This document shows, one piece after another, positions 1 through 7,178 of a DNA stretch of 56,932 bases (positions are counted from its first letter, which is position 1; each line of letters opens with the position of its first letter). The notes under the pieces are model-generated. The model saw only the letters and a program-made list of their open reading frames with translations. It made no database searches and was not told the origin of the DNA. Source of the stretch: Alicyclobacillus contaminans DSM 17975. GTDB taxonomy: Bacteria > Bacillota > Bacilli > Alicyclobacillales > Alicyclobacillaceae. The translations under genes were made by a program, and so were the position numbers. Location of the stretch: the NCBI RefSeq assembly GCF_000429525.1, contig NZ_AUCA01000023.1:1-56932 (forward strand), in the 5' to 3' direction.

Positions 1-102
1 GCTCACATCCGGCAGACGCAATTGCCAAAGGATCACGTAGAGCGGATTATACAAATGTATACAGAGCAGACCGAGCAACTACAACTTGATATCGCCGTTT
101 AG
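1..102 (+). CDS. C-terminal end of an unidentified protein
   Basis: An open frame runs from base 1 to a TAG at 100-102 and gives 33 residues ending in QLQLDIAV. The start lies outside the window. The peptide is polar and helix-prone (Glu, Gln and Lys rich, no membrane segment), as in the last helix of a small soluble protein. No family can be recognised from so short a piece. Its only support as a gene is the clean frame from the window edge. Confidence 0.4.
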   Translation, partial: AHIRQTQLPKDHVERIIQMYTEQTEQLQLDIAV

Positions 103-547
103 ACGGTTTCAACTGGACAGAAACCAAAACAAGGAAGTGTCATCAAGGCCAAGGGATTCGTATGCCCTTTATAAGCTGTCTATCGTTACCGCTTGTGGAT
201 ACCGACCACTCCACCTGGTTTCCAAGGAATGAATACCCATAAGAGGAAAGTGAATTGCTGTGTTTTACGCCCTCATAAACTCATTCGGAAGGCTTTTCGG
301 ACACGCTCTACAAGCATGGGATAGAACCCAAAGGGAAGAGTCCCTATTTGAACAAAGATGGCACGTTCAAATGGTTGACCATGAGGTGTCCATCTATTAT
401 TATAAAATGTACGAATTATTTGAATAATAATCAAATAATAATCGAAATTTGTGTAGATGAGTATCCCGGCCATTGTGAATCAATAGCAGTCGAAAAACCA
501 GAACTCCTTACATTCCGAATTGAGTAAATGAAGAAAGGGGGGATCAT
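103..547. other. Intergenic region upstream of azlC
   Basis: No convincing gene is seen. The stretch 400-460 is very AT-rich and carries an inverted repeat (listed separately). A minus-strand open frame at 273-473 has no ribosome binding site and no recognisable content. A strong ribosome binding site (AAAGGGGGG at about 533-541) sits directly before azlC. Confidence 0.5.
415..439. promoter_or_regulatory. AT-rich inverted repeat upstream of azlCD
   Basis: ATTATTTGA at 415-423 and TCAAATAAT at 431-439 are perfect 9-base inverted arms separated by 7 bases, about 110 bases before azlC. Position and symmetry fit an operator for the azlCD pair, which is often controlled by Lrp/AsnC-type or other regulators. 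Palindromes also arise by chance in such AT-rich DNA, so this is a weak call. Confidence 0.3.
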
Positions 548-1267
548 GTGGGTCTCGATACCACTATAACAAGCAAGATTTCTTGGCGCACCACTGTTCA
601 GCAAGGGTTTCGTGATGCTCTTCCTCTTGCAATCGGTATTGCCACGTATGGAATTCCATACGGGGTCCTAGCAACTCATTCAGGGTTTGGGTTATTAAGC
701 ACTTTGGCAATGTCGTTCTTAGTCTTTTCAGGATCTGTCCAGATGGTATCCGTTGCAATGCATACTGCAGGCGGCGGCTTGGTGAGCATTCTTGGGACAT
801 CGATACTTATTAACTTGCGAAATCTCCTTTATGGCGCATCATTGGCGTCTGGACTTGCACCAGCAAAAAAATGGAGATGGCTCTTGGCGTTCGGTGTGTC
901 TGATGAACCATTCGTCCTTGGCAGTGCTCGTTTTCGAGCTTGCGGTCCAGATCCTATGTACTTTGCAGTTGTTGCACTTACCTTCTATTTGACTTGGATT
1001 TTAGCCTCCTTCATTGGAGCTATCATTGGGAGTCATATCAATACAACAGGACTCGGATTGGAACTTGCGTTTCCTATGACCTTCGTTGCCATCCTGATGC
1101 AAATACTTGTTGACATCCAAGTCATCTCGACTGCAGCAGCAGGTGCCGCAATCGCAATTGTAATTGAAGCAGTTTCACCTGGCTCCCCTTATGTCATTTT
1201 AATCGCCGGTATAATTTCCCCCTTAGTGGGTTGCTACGTAAGGAGTCGACAAAAACATGTGGAATAA
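548..1267 (+). CDS. azlC: AzlC-type branched-chain amino acid exporter, large subunit
   Basis: 239 residues, the normal AzlC length. The protein is hydrophobic with about seven to eight membrane segments. It carries the family landmarks near the N-terminus: a polar start, then GIATYGIPYGVLA around residues 30-42, and the FSGSVQMVSVAM stretch around residues 60-71. AzlC is the membrane-pore partner of a two-component exporter of leucine and related branched-chain amino acids. The start is a GTG at 548, chosen because AAAGGGGGG ends about 6 bases before it; the nearby ATG at 546 is out of frame. Its 3' end overlaps azlD by 11 bases, so the two are translationally coupled. Confidence 0.9.
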   Translation: MGLDTTITSKISWRTTVQQGFRDALPLAIGIATYGIPYGVLATHSGFGLLSTLAMSFLVFSGSVQMVSVAMHTAGGGLVSILGTSILINLRNLLYGASLASGLAPAKKWRWLLAFGVSDEPFVLGSARFRACGPDPMYFAVVALTFYLTWILASFIGAIIGSHINTTGLGLELAFPMTFVAILMQILVDIQVISTAAAGAAIAIVIEAVSPGSPYVILIAGIISPLVGCYVRSRQKHVE

Positions 1268-1592
1268 TTGGGTTCTGATATTGTCTCTAGCCCTGGTTAC
1301 TTATGTTAGCAGGCTATTGGGAATAGAGGCCTTAATAGGTAGGCAGGTCAATTCCAGAGTTGAAATGTACTTTCATTTTGTTCCCGCAGGTGTGATTTCA
1401 GCGCTCGTTGTATCGCAATTGTTCGTAACAAACAAAGGGCAGTTGTCCCTATCCATTCCCGTTTTAGTCGGTGGATGCGTTGTAGCCGTCTGTATGAAAA
1501 TCACAAAATCATTTCTTCTGGCAATTATTTTGGGAGTCGTAGTCGGTGCTCTCGTAAATCAGCTTATTCATCTTCATACGATTCCACTATAA
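1257..1592 (+). CDS. azlD: AzlD-type branched-chain amino acid exporter, small subunit
   Basis: 111 residues with about four membrane segments, the usual size and topology of AzlD. The family-typical opening (short hydrophobic segment, then TYVSRLLGIEALIGR) and the FVPAGVISALVV stretch are visible. AzlD acts with AzlC as the small membrane subunit of the amino acid exporter. The ATG at 1257 lies inside the last codons of azlC. No further gene follows in the operon. Confidence 0.88.
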   Translation: MWNNWVLILSLALVTYVSRLLGIEALIGRQVNSRVEMYFHFVPAGVISALVVSQLFVTNKGQLSLSIPVLVGGCVVAVCMKITKSFLLAIILGVVVGALVNQLIHLHTIPL

Positions 1593-2190
1593 AAACTTAG
1601 GAATTGTGGTATGAATGAACTTGGCTATTCTTGCTGACGTTTGTCGTTGCCTACACCTTACGTTGTTTGGTGGAATAGGCCTTCAGCCTGTCTCACCACG
1701 TAAGATTGGCTTCTCTAGTGATTAATAAATGAGCCCCCACCTCACACGACAAAGAGACAGCGTCGTTACTGCATGCGCTTTCCACTCCACCCAGCCGCCC
1801 ACTTAATGAAGCCGGTTGTTCTGTAACCTATACTCAAATCAGCAGCCTGCTTGTAAGCGTAGGTTGCAAGTCTTTCTTCTCCTGTTGGCCCCCTGCGGGG
1901 CCATACATAATTGGAATTGTCCCTGCCTCGGCTGAGGAGGGGGCTCTTTTCGTTACGCTGTGGGCTGGCCGGGTTGCGGTTCAACCAGCACGCGCTTGAG
2001 CCTGGCTGAACCCATGAGACGCGTGATACATCGGCGTGGCCGCATGTGCGCCAGACTCACAATGCGCAAAATCCGACGCGGTTTCCGTCCCCCTGAGCCA
2101 GACGATGCAAATGGCCATAAAACGTTACCATCCAAAGTTCGCCGGATATGGTGTAATAGATGTATTCGACGAAGGAGGAGTGACTTTAGA
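1593..2190. other. Intergenic region with several short hairpins
   Basis: No convincing gene. A GC-rich hairpin GGCCCC-CTGC-GGGGCC lies near 1887-1902 and a second, CCTCGG-CTGAGG, near 1926-1937 before GGGGGCTCTTTT; either could end the azlCD transcript or belong to a leader. A minus-strand open frame at 1766-1984 has a plausible-looking C-terminal stretch (ATYAYKQAADLSIGYR) but no good start, and may be a gene remnant. Confidence 0.4.
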
Positions 2191-2277
2191 GTGTTCCTCA
2201 TCTTGCTCATCACCTGCGCGGCAATCATAGCTTTTGGCTGGGTCATTTGGGCAGCAAAAAACCTGCTGCACAAATAG
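2191..2277 (+). CDS. Very small membrane protein (28 residues)
   Basis: A GTG at 2191 follows AAGGAGGAG (2172-2180) at a workable distance. It opens a 28-residue frame that is a single hydrophobic helix (FLILLITCAAIIAFGWVIW) ending in the basic tail AAKNLLHK. The frame stays open further upstream (in-frame ATG at 2062), but that part is arginine-rich with no ribosome binding site. Such one-helix peptides are common in sporulating Bacillota as membrane effectors. No family is recognised, and the call rests on the ribosome binding site plus the membrane helix. A hairpin follows at 2305. Confidence 0.4.
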   Translation: MFLILLITCAAIIAFGWVIWAAKNLLHK

Positions 2278-2304
2278 CATGGTGCACACCTTCACCGGAC
2301 CATA

Positions 2305-2328
2305 CCCCCATTCCTCAAAGGATGGGGG
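2305..2328 (+). terminator. Hairpin after the small membrane ORF
   Basis: CCCCCATTC and GGATGGGGG pair over 9 bases (one G-T) with a small loop, followed by a weak T-containing tail (ATTCGTT). Placement 28 bases after the small ORF fits a transcript end. The tail is poor, so termination is uncertain. Confidence 0.4.
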
Positions 2329-2510
2329 ATTCGTTATGCAGTGGCCTGAGGCGTCGGCGCCTTGCGCTGGACCGGCGAGAGCGCGCTGAGCGCCACGCCA
2401 AAGGTCCGCCGCCAAGGGGTTTTAGCCCAACAGACAGATTTTGAATTTTTAGCGTCCAGTTGGGCAACTTAGAGGTGTCCTTTTCAAAAACCCTGCAAGG
2501 TGGTATAGAT

Positions 2511-3065
2511 ATGCGGACAATACGGCGATTGCTTGTGAGTACCATGGTATTCTGCGCGGCATCGTTTTTCGGGGATTTCCAACCCACGCATGCATTTGCG
2601 CAGCAGCGCACCACGACTGCAACGGTTCAGTTCCGAGTGGTATCGGCAGAAGATTACCGGGCGTTGCCTGGCGCCCGAGTCATTGTCGTTTCGGAAGACG
2701 GGCGACTCCTTGCGTCTGGGCTCACCAATGCACAGGGGATTTGGTCATCATCGCTCACGGTCCCTTTGGATTCTCGATTCCAAGACCTCGGTATTGTCAC
2801 AGCCATTGGCATTGCCAATGGGCACAACGAAAACGTGGTTTTTGAAGTACCTATCAAGCAGGGCACCGTACAACCCATTACCTTGTACCCCATCCGACCG
2901 AAACTCCGTAACGAGGCATCCGCCTCATTGGGACAGTTGCATCACCTGGATGTGATACACATCGTCAATCGCTACGCCCAAATGTTGGGGCTGTCCAAAC
3001 AGCCTGCGATTGCTGGAGAGTCGGGGTATTCTCCATGGAGTCCTTCATTAAAGGCCGGGCGTTAG
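2511..3065 (+). CDS. Small secreted protein of unknown function
   Basis: 184 residues from the ATG at 2511. That start is preferred over the in-frame TTG at 2460 because AAGGTGG lies 8 bases before it and the signal peptide then begins cleanly (MRTIRRLLVSTMVF..., probable cleavage after THAFA). The mature part contains TATVQFRVVSAEDYRALPGARVIVVSEDGR and a following LTNAQGIW motif. This resembles the beta-sandwich, carboxypeptidase-regulatory-like domains found on exported proteins. No catalytic motif is seen. It converges on the coat gene 3213-3737, with a shared hairpin between them. Confidence 0.6.
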   Translation: MRTIRRLLVSTMVFCAASFFGDFQPTHAFAQQRTTTATVQFRVVSAEDYRALPGARVIVVSEDGRLLASGLTNAQGIWSSSLTVPLDSRFQDLGIVTAIGIANGHNENVVFEVPIKQGTVQPITLYPIRPKLRNEASASLGQLHHLDVIHIVNRYAQMLGLSKQPAIAGESGYSPWSPSLKAGR

Positions 3066-3165
3066 GCCCTCTACCGATTCAGTGCGGCGCATGCGGGGGA
3101 TATCGTGATGAAAAGCGGTCCACTGGCGTTGTGGCCGTGTCATACGACGCAACATGGCATGATTC

Positions 3166-3192
3166 GCCCCCACCTCGTGATGAGATGGGGGC
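3166..3192. terminator. Bidirectional hairpin between convergent genes
   Basis: GCCCCCACCTC and GAGATGGGGGC form an 11-base stem with one mismatch. It lies between the secreted-protein gene (plus) and the CotD-like gene (minus), where a shared terminator is expected. The T-tracts on both sides are weak. Confidence 0.5.
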
Positions 3193-3212
3193 TTGTTGCG
3201 TCTGCCGAAGGA

Positions 3213-3737
3213 TTATCCGTGATGTCCGCATGGCTTGCAGTGGGTGCCTGGGCATCCCGGATCAACGACCACATGCTTTGTCATCGGTTGATAGTAATGC
3301 TTCGGCACATTGACAATGATGTGTCGGTTGACCGTCACCACAGGATGAACAACGGGAACCTCGCGCGGAACATAGCAATCCCGGATCACATATTGCGGGT
3401 CGCAGACGATGGGCGGGCAGTGGGTTTTGTGCGATACGGGTGCATGCGCCGGGGTATGTGCCGCCACATAGTGACCAGAAACGTGCACTTTCTTCTTCAC
3501 CGCCTTTGGTACGCCATACGGAATGTAAGCCGGTGTGGGATACGCGGCAGGCGAATCATCAAAGTGTTTGTACACGCCGTGTGGATCCGAAGCGGATTCG
3601 TGCCAATGATGAGATTCTTTGTCGTGCTTGTAATGTCCGCTGTAGTCCGATTCCTGCTCAAAGTGATGTGACGCTGATTTCTTCCATTTGGATTTTCCAT
3701 CCCATGGATAACCGTGCTGTCCTGGATGCTCTGCCAT
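3213..3737 (-). CDS. CotD-like histidine-rich spore coat protein
   Basis: 174 residues. The N-terminal half is very rich in His, Ser, Lys and Asp with no signal peptide. The C-terminal half carries the CotD-type core: CPPIVCDPQYVIRDCY, then VPREVPVVHPVVTVNRH, then a Cys-rich tail (PGCPGTHCKPCGHHG). CotD proteins are inner-coat components; the Cys, His and Tyr content suits cross-linking. The ATG at 3737 has AGGGAGGA 8-10 bases before it. A CATACATGT element (3770-3779, read on the minus strand) resembles the -10 of mother-cell sigma factors E or K, which would fit a coat gene. The protein is longer than B. subtilis CotD (about 75 residues) because of the N-terminal extension. Confidence 0.72.
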   Translation of the reverse strand: MAEHPGQHGYPWDGKSKWKKSASHHFEQESDYSGHYKHDKESHHWHESASDPHGVYKHFDDSPAAYPTPAYIPYGVPKAVKKKVHVSGHYVAAHTPAHAPVSHKTHCPPIVCDPQYVIRDCYVPREVPVVHPVVTVNRHIIVNVPKHYYQPMTKHVVVDPGCPGTHCKPCGHHG

Positions 3738-4116
3738 CGAGATGATTCCTCCCTATCCTGAAGATACATTACATGTATGAACACCCAGTCAACGAATGTC
3801 CTAGTCATTCGGCCATTTTCCCGTGTCAGATCTGGAAATGGGCCGGATGAGGTGGACAGGCGCACACAACCTTAGGCGGAAATGCGAGTGTTCCGTCAAA
3901 GCGGTGGAGGTTACGGAGCCATGCTTGTTTGGAAGCGTGTGCCACCGTCGCTTCAAATCCCCCACACCGCTGCGAACCCACAAAAAAAACGGCAGCCGCC
4001 TCATCGCGACTGCCCAATCGGAACAACAAGGGGGAAACTGGAGCGTACTGGCTGCCATCGTTCGATGACACTACCATCATGGACCGGTCTGCGGCGTTTT
4101 AGACGTCCCACCGAAA
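3738..4116. other. Divergent intergenic region before spoIID
   Basis: No gene is supported. The left end should hold the minus-strand promoter of the CotD-like gene. Several overlapping open frames (for example 3882-4919 plus) have no start signals and are shadows of spoIID or of non-coding DNA. A strong minus-strand terminator lies inside at 3982-4014. Confidence 0.5.
3982..4014 (-). terminator. Strong intrinsic terminator on the minus strand with no gene before it
   Basis: Read on the minus strand, GGCAGTCGC (4014-4006) and GCGGCTGCC (3999-3991) form a 9-base stem (one G-T) with loop GATGAG, followed directly by eight T (3989-3982). This is a textbook Rho-independent terminator. The only sequence upstream on that strand is 4015-4190, which has no credible protein gene, so a short non-coding or antisense RNA is implied (see findings). 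Confidence 0.75.
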
Positions 4117-4145
4117 GAATATTCGTGAACGCCTCGTCATACTTG
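4117..4145 (+). promoter_or_regulatory. Sigma-E-type promoter of spoIID
   Basis: GAATATT at 4117-4123 matches the sigma-E -35 pattern, and CATACTTG at 4138-4145 matches its CATACA-T -10 pattern, with a 14-base spacer. Transcription would begin around 4152, about 45 bases before the chosen spoIID start. In B. subtilis spoIID is a sigma-E (mother-cell) gene, so sequence and context agree. A small hairpin (CTTGTCT-AGG-AGACAAG, 4142-4158) overlaps the -10 and the expected start. Confidence 0.75.
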
Positions 4146-4197
4146 TCTAGGAGACAAGCCCGGCCCAAGCATCGTCTGGGCGGGGGTGAGGAGGAAT

Positions 4198-5424
4198 ATG
4201 GCAGTGGTCGGAAGGTGGGTCATCGGAACCATCAACACGCGCAGATTTTGGTTGGGCTTCCGGGTGAGGCTGCGCCGGTTCCTCCGCGCGCTGCGCCGCA
4301 CCCGCGCTGGCGCACGGAACCAACCGCCGTCAGCCTCCGTCATCCGCTTTCCACACTGGAACAGTCGGTTTCGGGCCTGGATGAAGGAGCACATGGATTG
4401 GCGCGGAAAATTGACCGTGGGCCTCACGGCGGCGTTCACCGTGCTCATTCTCGTTCCGTCCATGACCGCGCTCGCCGTGCATCGGCCGGATACGGATCTC
4501 GCGCGCGCATGGCTGCATGCCGACGACGCCCAGGTACAGGTTCGCGTGTACGACATGGCGGCGGGCCGGGTTCACTCGGTCGCGCTGAACGACTATCTGG
4601 TGGGGGTGCTCGCGGCGGAGATGAGTCCCAAGGACAGCATGCAGGCGCTGGAGGCGGCGGCGGTGGCCGCCCGCACCTATGTGGTTCACGCCATGACGCG
4701 TTCCGATTCGTCCGCCGATGCCACGTTCGCGGCGCAACACGGCGCCGACATCACCACCAGTGCCAGCCTCGACTTGCCCTGGTGGTCCATGGCGGAGCAG
4801 GAGGAGCGGTATGGCGCGGACATGGGGGTGAACACGGTTCGCCTCCAGCATGCGGTGCTCGACACCGATGGGATGATTGTGACGGCCAATCAACAGCCCA
4901 TCCTCGCCTTCACGTTTGAACAGTCGGTCGGGCGCACGCGCGACGGCAGCCAGCGATTCGGCAAATCCCTGCCGTATCTGCCGAGCGTGCCCTGTCCGGA
5001 CGATACCGACACGCCGCATCCGCCCATCCCCCTGTCCGAAGACAGGCTGGCGAGCGCGCTGCAGATTCCAAAGGCCAGTCTGCAGCTGTCGTCGCTCCAA
5101 GTGGTCGGGCGCGACGCCGAAGGCTATGTGAAATCGGTCCAGTACAAGAACCGAAGCTGGACCGGGGACGCCTTCGCCGCCGCCGTGGGGCTGCCGTCGG
5201 CCAACTTTACCTTTACGGTGCAGGGACAGCGGTTGATGGTCACCTGTCGAGGGACGGGCAACGGCATCGGAATGAGCCTGCACGAGGCGCGGGCCATGGC
5301 CGCCAAAGGAAAGTCGTGGGCCGAGATTCTCGCCTATTTCTACCCGGGCACCAAGATAGAAGCGGACGATCCGTACGTCGCCCATCTCCGCTCCGCCACA
5401 ACGGGGGCCGCCGCGGCGGGGTGA
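4198..5424 (+). CDS. spoIID: Stage II sporulation protein D (peptidoglycan lytic transglycosylase)
   Basis: 408 residues. SpoIID trims glycan strands, with SpoIIM and SpoIIP, to drive engulfment of the forespore. The SpoIID/LytB domain is clear: VALNDYLVGVLAAEMSP (with the catalytic-type Glu), AAAVAARTYVV, and the C-terminal TGNGIGMSLHEARAMA and WAEILAYFYPGTKI. A membrane anchor (LTVGLTAAFTVLILVP) lies near residues 71-90, so about 65 basic residues precede the anchor; SpoIID usually starts directly before it. The ATG at 4198 is preferred because it lies just after GAGGAGG and a fitting sigma-E promoter. An ATG at 4393 with AAGGAG upstream would give a normal-length protein and remains possible. 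Confidence 0.88.
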   Translation: MAVVGRWVIGTINTRRFWLGFRVRLRRFLRALRRTRAGARNQPPSASVIRFPHWNSRFRAWMKEHMDWRGKLTVGLTAAFTVLILVPSMTALAVHRPDTDLARAWLHADDAQVQVRVYDMAAGRVHSVALNDYLVGVLAAEMSPKDSMQALEAAAVAARTYVVHAMTRSDSSADATFAAQHGADITTSASLDLPWWSMAEQEERYGADMGVNTVRLQHAVLDTDGMIVTANQQPILAFTFEQSVGRTRDGSQRFGKSLPYLPSVPCPDDTDTPHPPIPLSEDRLASALQIPKASLQLSSLQVVGRDAEGYVKSVQYKNRSWTGDAFAAAVGLPSANFTFTVQGQRLMVTCRGTGNGIGMSLHEARAMAAKGKSWAEILAYFYPGTKIEADDPYVAHLRSATTGAAAAG

Positions 5425-5504
5425 TTGAGACGTTCACGGGGAGAGGGGGCGGTTGACCGGTTCCAGATGCGGCGGCCCAAGCGTCCGGCGGAGATCTCTG
5501 AGGG

Positions 5505-7178
5505 TCACCTCGCCGCGGGCGGGCGCACTGCATACAGTCTCCAGCCAGGAAATTGCTTCACCAACGTCGCCCATTTTGCACCGTGCGCGTAGAACTGCGG
5601 GTATTGAAGGTTGATGGCGTCAAATTGAAATACGGTATCCGGTTCCGGAACCAGCATGAATTGCACGTGATGCGCCGGCGGGTTGTGCAGGGCTGCTTGA
5701 AAATCTCTGTCGCTCGTGATGATGAGACGCTTGGGATTCCGGGTGTTCACAATCACGTTGAACGCCGAAAACGAGTCCATGAGAATGAAGGAATGGGGCG
5801 CGTGCGCATCCAGGTATTGCGCAATCTCCCTCGTTGTCTCCATTCTTCCCAGATTCCAGCGCTGGTGAATGATGTCGTATTCCTCCGGTGCAAGGCGCGC
5901 ATTGTCCATCACAAAGCAGACACCGCTTCCGCTCGTGACCAGTGCCAGCGCGACTCCGTAAAGCACGCGCCGCCGCTGAAATCTTGATGCGGGCGCCTCA
6001 CATCGTTCGGCCTTCCTCGCGGCAGGTTCTCGGTTCGCGAGCTCATACGGCATCCACGCGATGGTCAACGGCAGCGGATAGAAGAAAAACCGAAGCCATC
6101 CATACGAGTGCCCCTCGAGCAAGAGCACAAATTGCAGCGACGGTATGCTCAGGATGAGGAGGGTCAGCGTCAGGCTCGACCATGTCCACAAGCGTCCGTG
6201 CAGCCAGCGAAACACCATCAGCGCCAGGTACGGGAGGACAAAAACAGCCAGTCGCTGCGCCATGAAGGCCATCACGTGCAGCGGATGGCCAACCATTGAC
6301 GAAAATTCCTCGGTCGACTGCAACACACTCGACTGGGACTGATTCGAGTACGCGGAGTGAAAGAAGTACAGGGGATCTTTCATGATGATCCCATTCGAAA
6401 GAATCCAGATAATCCCGGCGTACACACTGGGAGTCAGAAAAACGAGCAGCGAGGCTGTCGTATACCAGCGCTGCTCCCGTCGGATGGAGCGCATTCCCCA
6501 AGCATGGCCTCCCGGCGGCAGCGTCTCCAAACCGGCCAGTACATTCCGGCTATGCCGCCATGCGGCCATGGTCACGGCGAGGGCCATGGCCATACCGAAC
6601 GCCACTGCCTCATAGCGCGTCAGGAACGCCAGGGACAGCGCAATGCCAGCACGGGTGAGATCTTTCACCGCGTGCGACGCCAGCCAGTCCGTCCATGCAC
6701 ACACGCACCACACCAGAAAGAAGGAAAACATCATTTCGCTCATCCCGTTGGCACCGTACAGAAACAGAAAGGGATGGATGGCCAGCAGGCCGGCCATCGC
6801 GAGTCCCCACCCCACGCTGCCGAGGTGCTTTCGGAATTGGCGGAGGATGAGCACCGCTTGCCCGGCCGCCGCCACGGCCGCCAGGATGACCCCAGCCAGC
6901 GCGTGGGAGACGAGGAGTGGGCAGAGTCGCGAAAGCAGAACCAACGGCAGCTCGGCGAGACTGGGCAATGGATTCCATACAAAGCCAATCGCCGCCAGAT
7001 GCGGATCGCGACTGAAGAACACATAGTATGCATTGGCGACTCGACTCAGCGCGTCGTTCGGAATGTCGTACTTCACGACGCACAAGAAATATCCGAATGC
7101 GAATTCCGCACAAAACATGAACAGAAATACAGTCCAGTCGAGACGAACCTCACGTGTTCGCATCTCGGGTTGCATCAT
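5505..7178 (-). CDS. Polytopic membrane protein, probable GT-C-fold glycosyltransferase
   Basis: 557 residues with roughly ten to twelve membrane segments and a soluble C-terminal part of about 130 residues. The first outer loop carries an acidic NDALSRVANAYYVFFSRDPHLA stretch, and the segments that follow resemble the ArnT/PMT-like (GT39/GT83) transferases that use polyprenyl-phosphate sugars. The substrate cannot be read from sequence. Its start overlaps the last 29 bases of the upstream GT2 gene; AAGGAG lies 10 bases before the ATG at 7178. The two genes form one minus-strand operon, probably building or modifying a surface polysaccharide or glycoprotein. Confidence 0.65.
   Translation of the reverse strand: MMQPEMRTREVRLDWTVFLFMFCAEFAFGYFLCVVKYDIPNDALSRVANAYYVFFSRDPHLAAIGFVWNPLPSLAELPLVLLSRLCPLLVSHALAGVILAAVAAAGQAVLILRQFRKHLGSVGWGLAMAGLLAIHPFLFLYGANGMSEMMFSFFLVWCVCAWTDWLASHAVKDLTRAGIALSLAFLTRYEAVAFGMAMALAVTMAAWRHSRNVLAGLETLPPGGHAWGMRSIRREQRWYTTASLLVFLTPSVYAGIIWILSNGIIMKDPLYFFHSAYSNQSQSSVLQSTEEFSSMVGHPLHVMAFMAQRLAVFVLPYLALMVFRWLHGRLWTWSSLTLTLLILSIPSLQFVLLLEGHSYGWLRFFFYPLPLTIAWMPYELANREPAARKAERCEAPASRFQRRRVLYGVALALVTSGSGVCFVMDNARLAPEEYDIIHQRWNLGRMETTREIAQYLDAHAPHSFILMDSFSAFNVIVNTRNPKRLIITSDRDFQAALHNPPAHHVQFMLVPEPDTVFQFDAINLQYPQFYAHGAKWATLVKQFPGWRLYAVRPPAAR

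Noticed and set aside
273-473. Open frame of 66 codons on the minus strand upstream of azlC
   Set aside because: No ribosome binding site, no family resemblance, and the AT-rich part looks regulatory.
1960-2277. Full-length 105-codon reading of the small membrane ORF
   Set aside because: The first 77 codons are Arg-rich and lack a ribosome binding site; only the last 28 codons after AAGGAGGAG form a credible peptide.
4330-5385. Open frame of 351 codons on the minus strand and an overlapping 345-codon plus frame at 3882-4919
   Set aside because: Both are shadows of spoIID; no start signals or recognisable domains.
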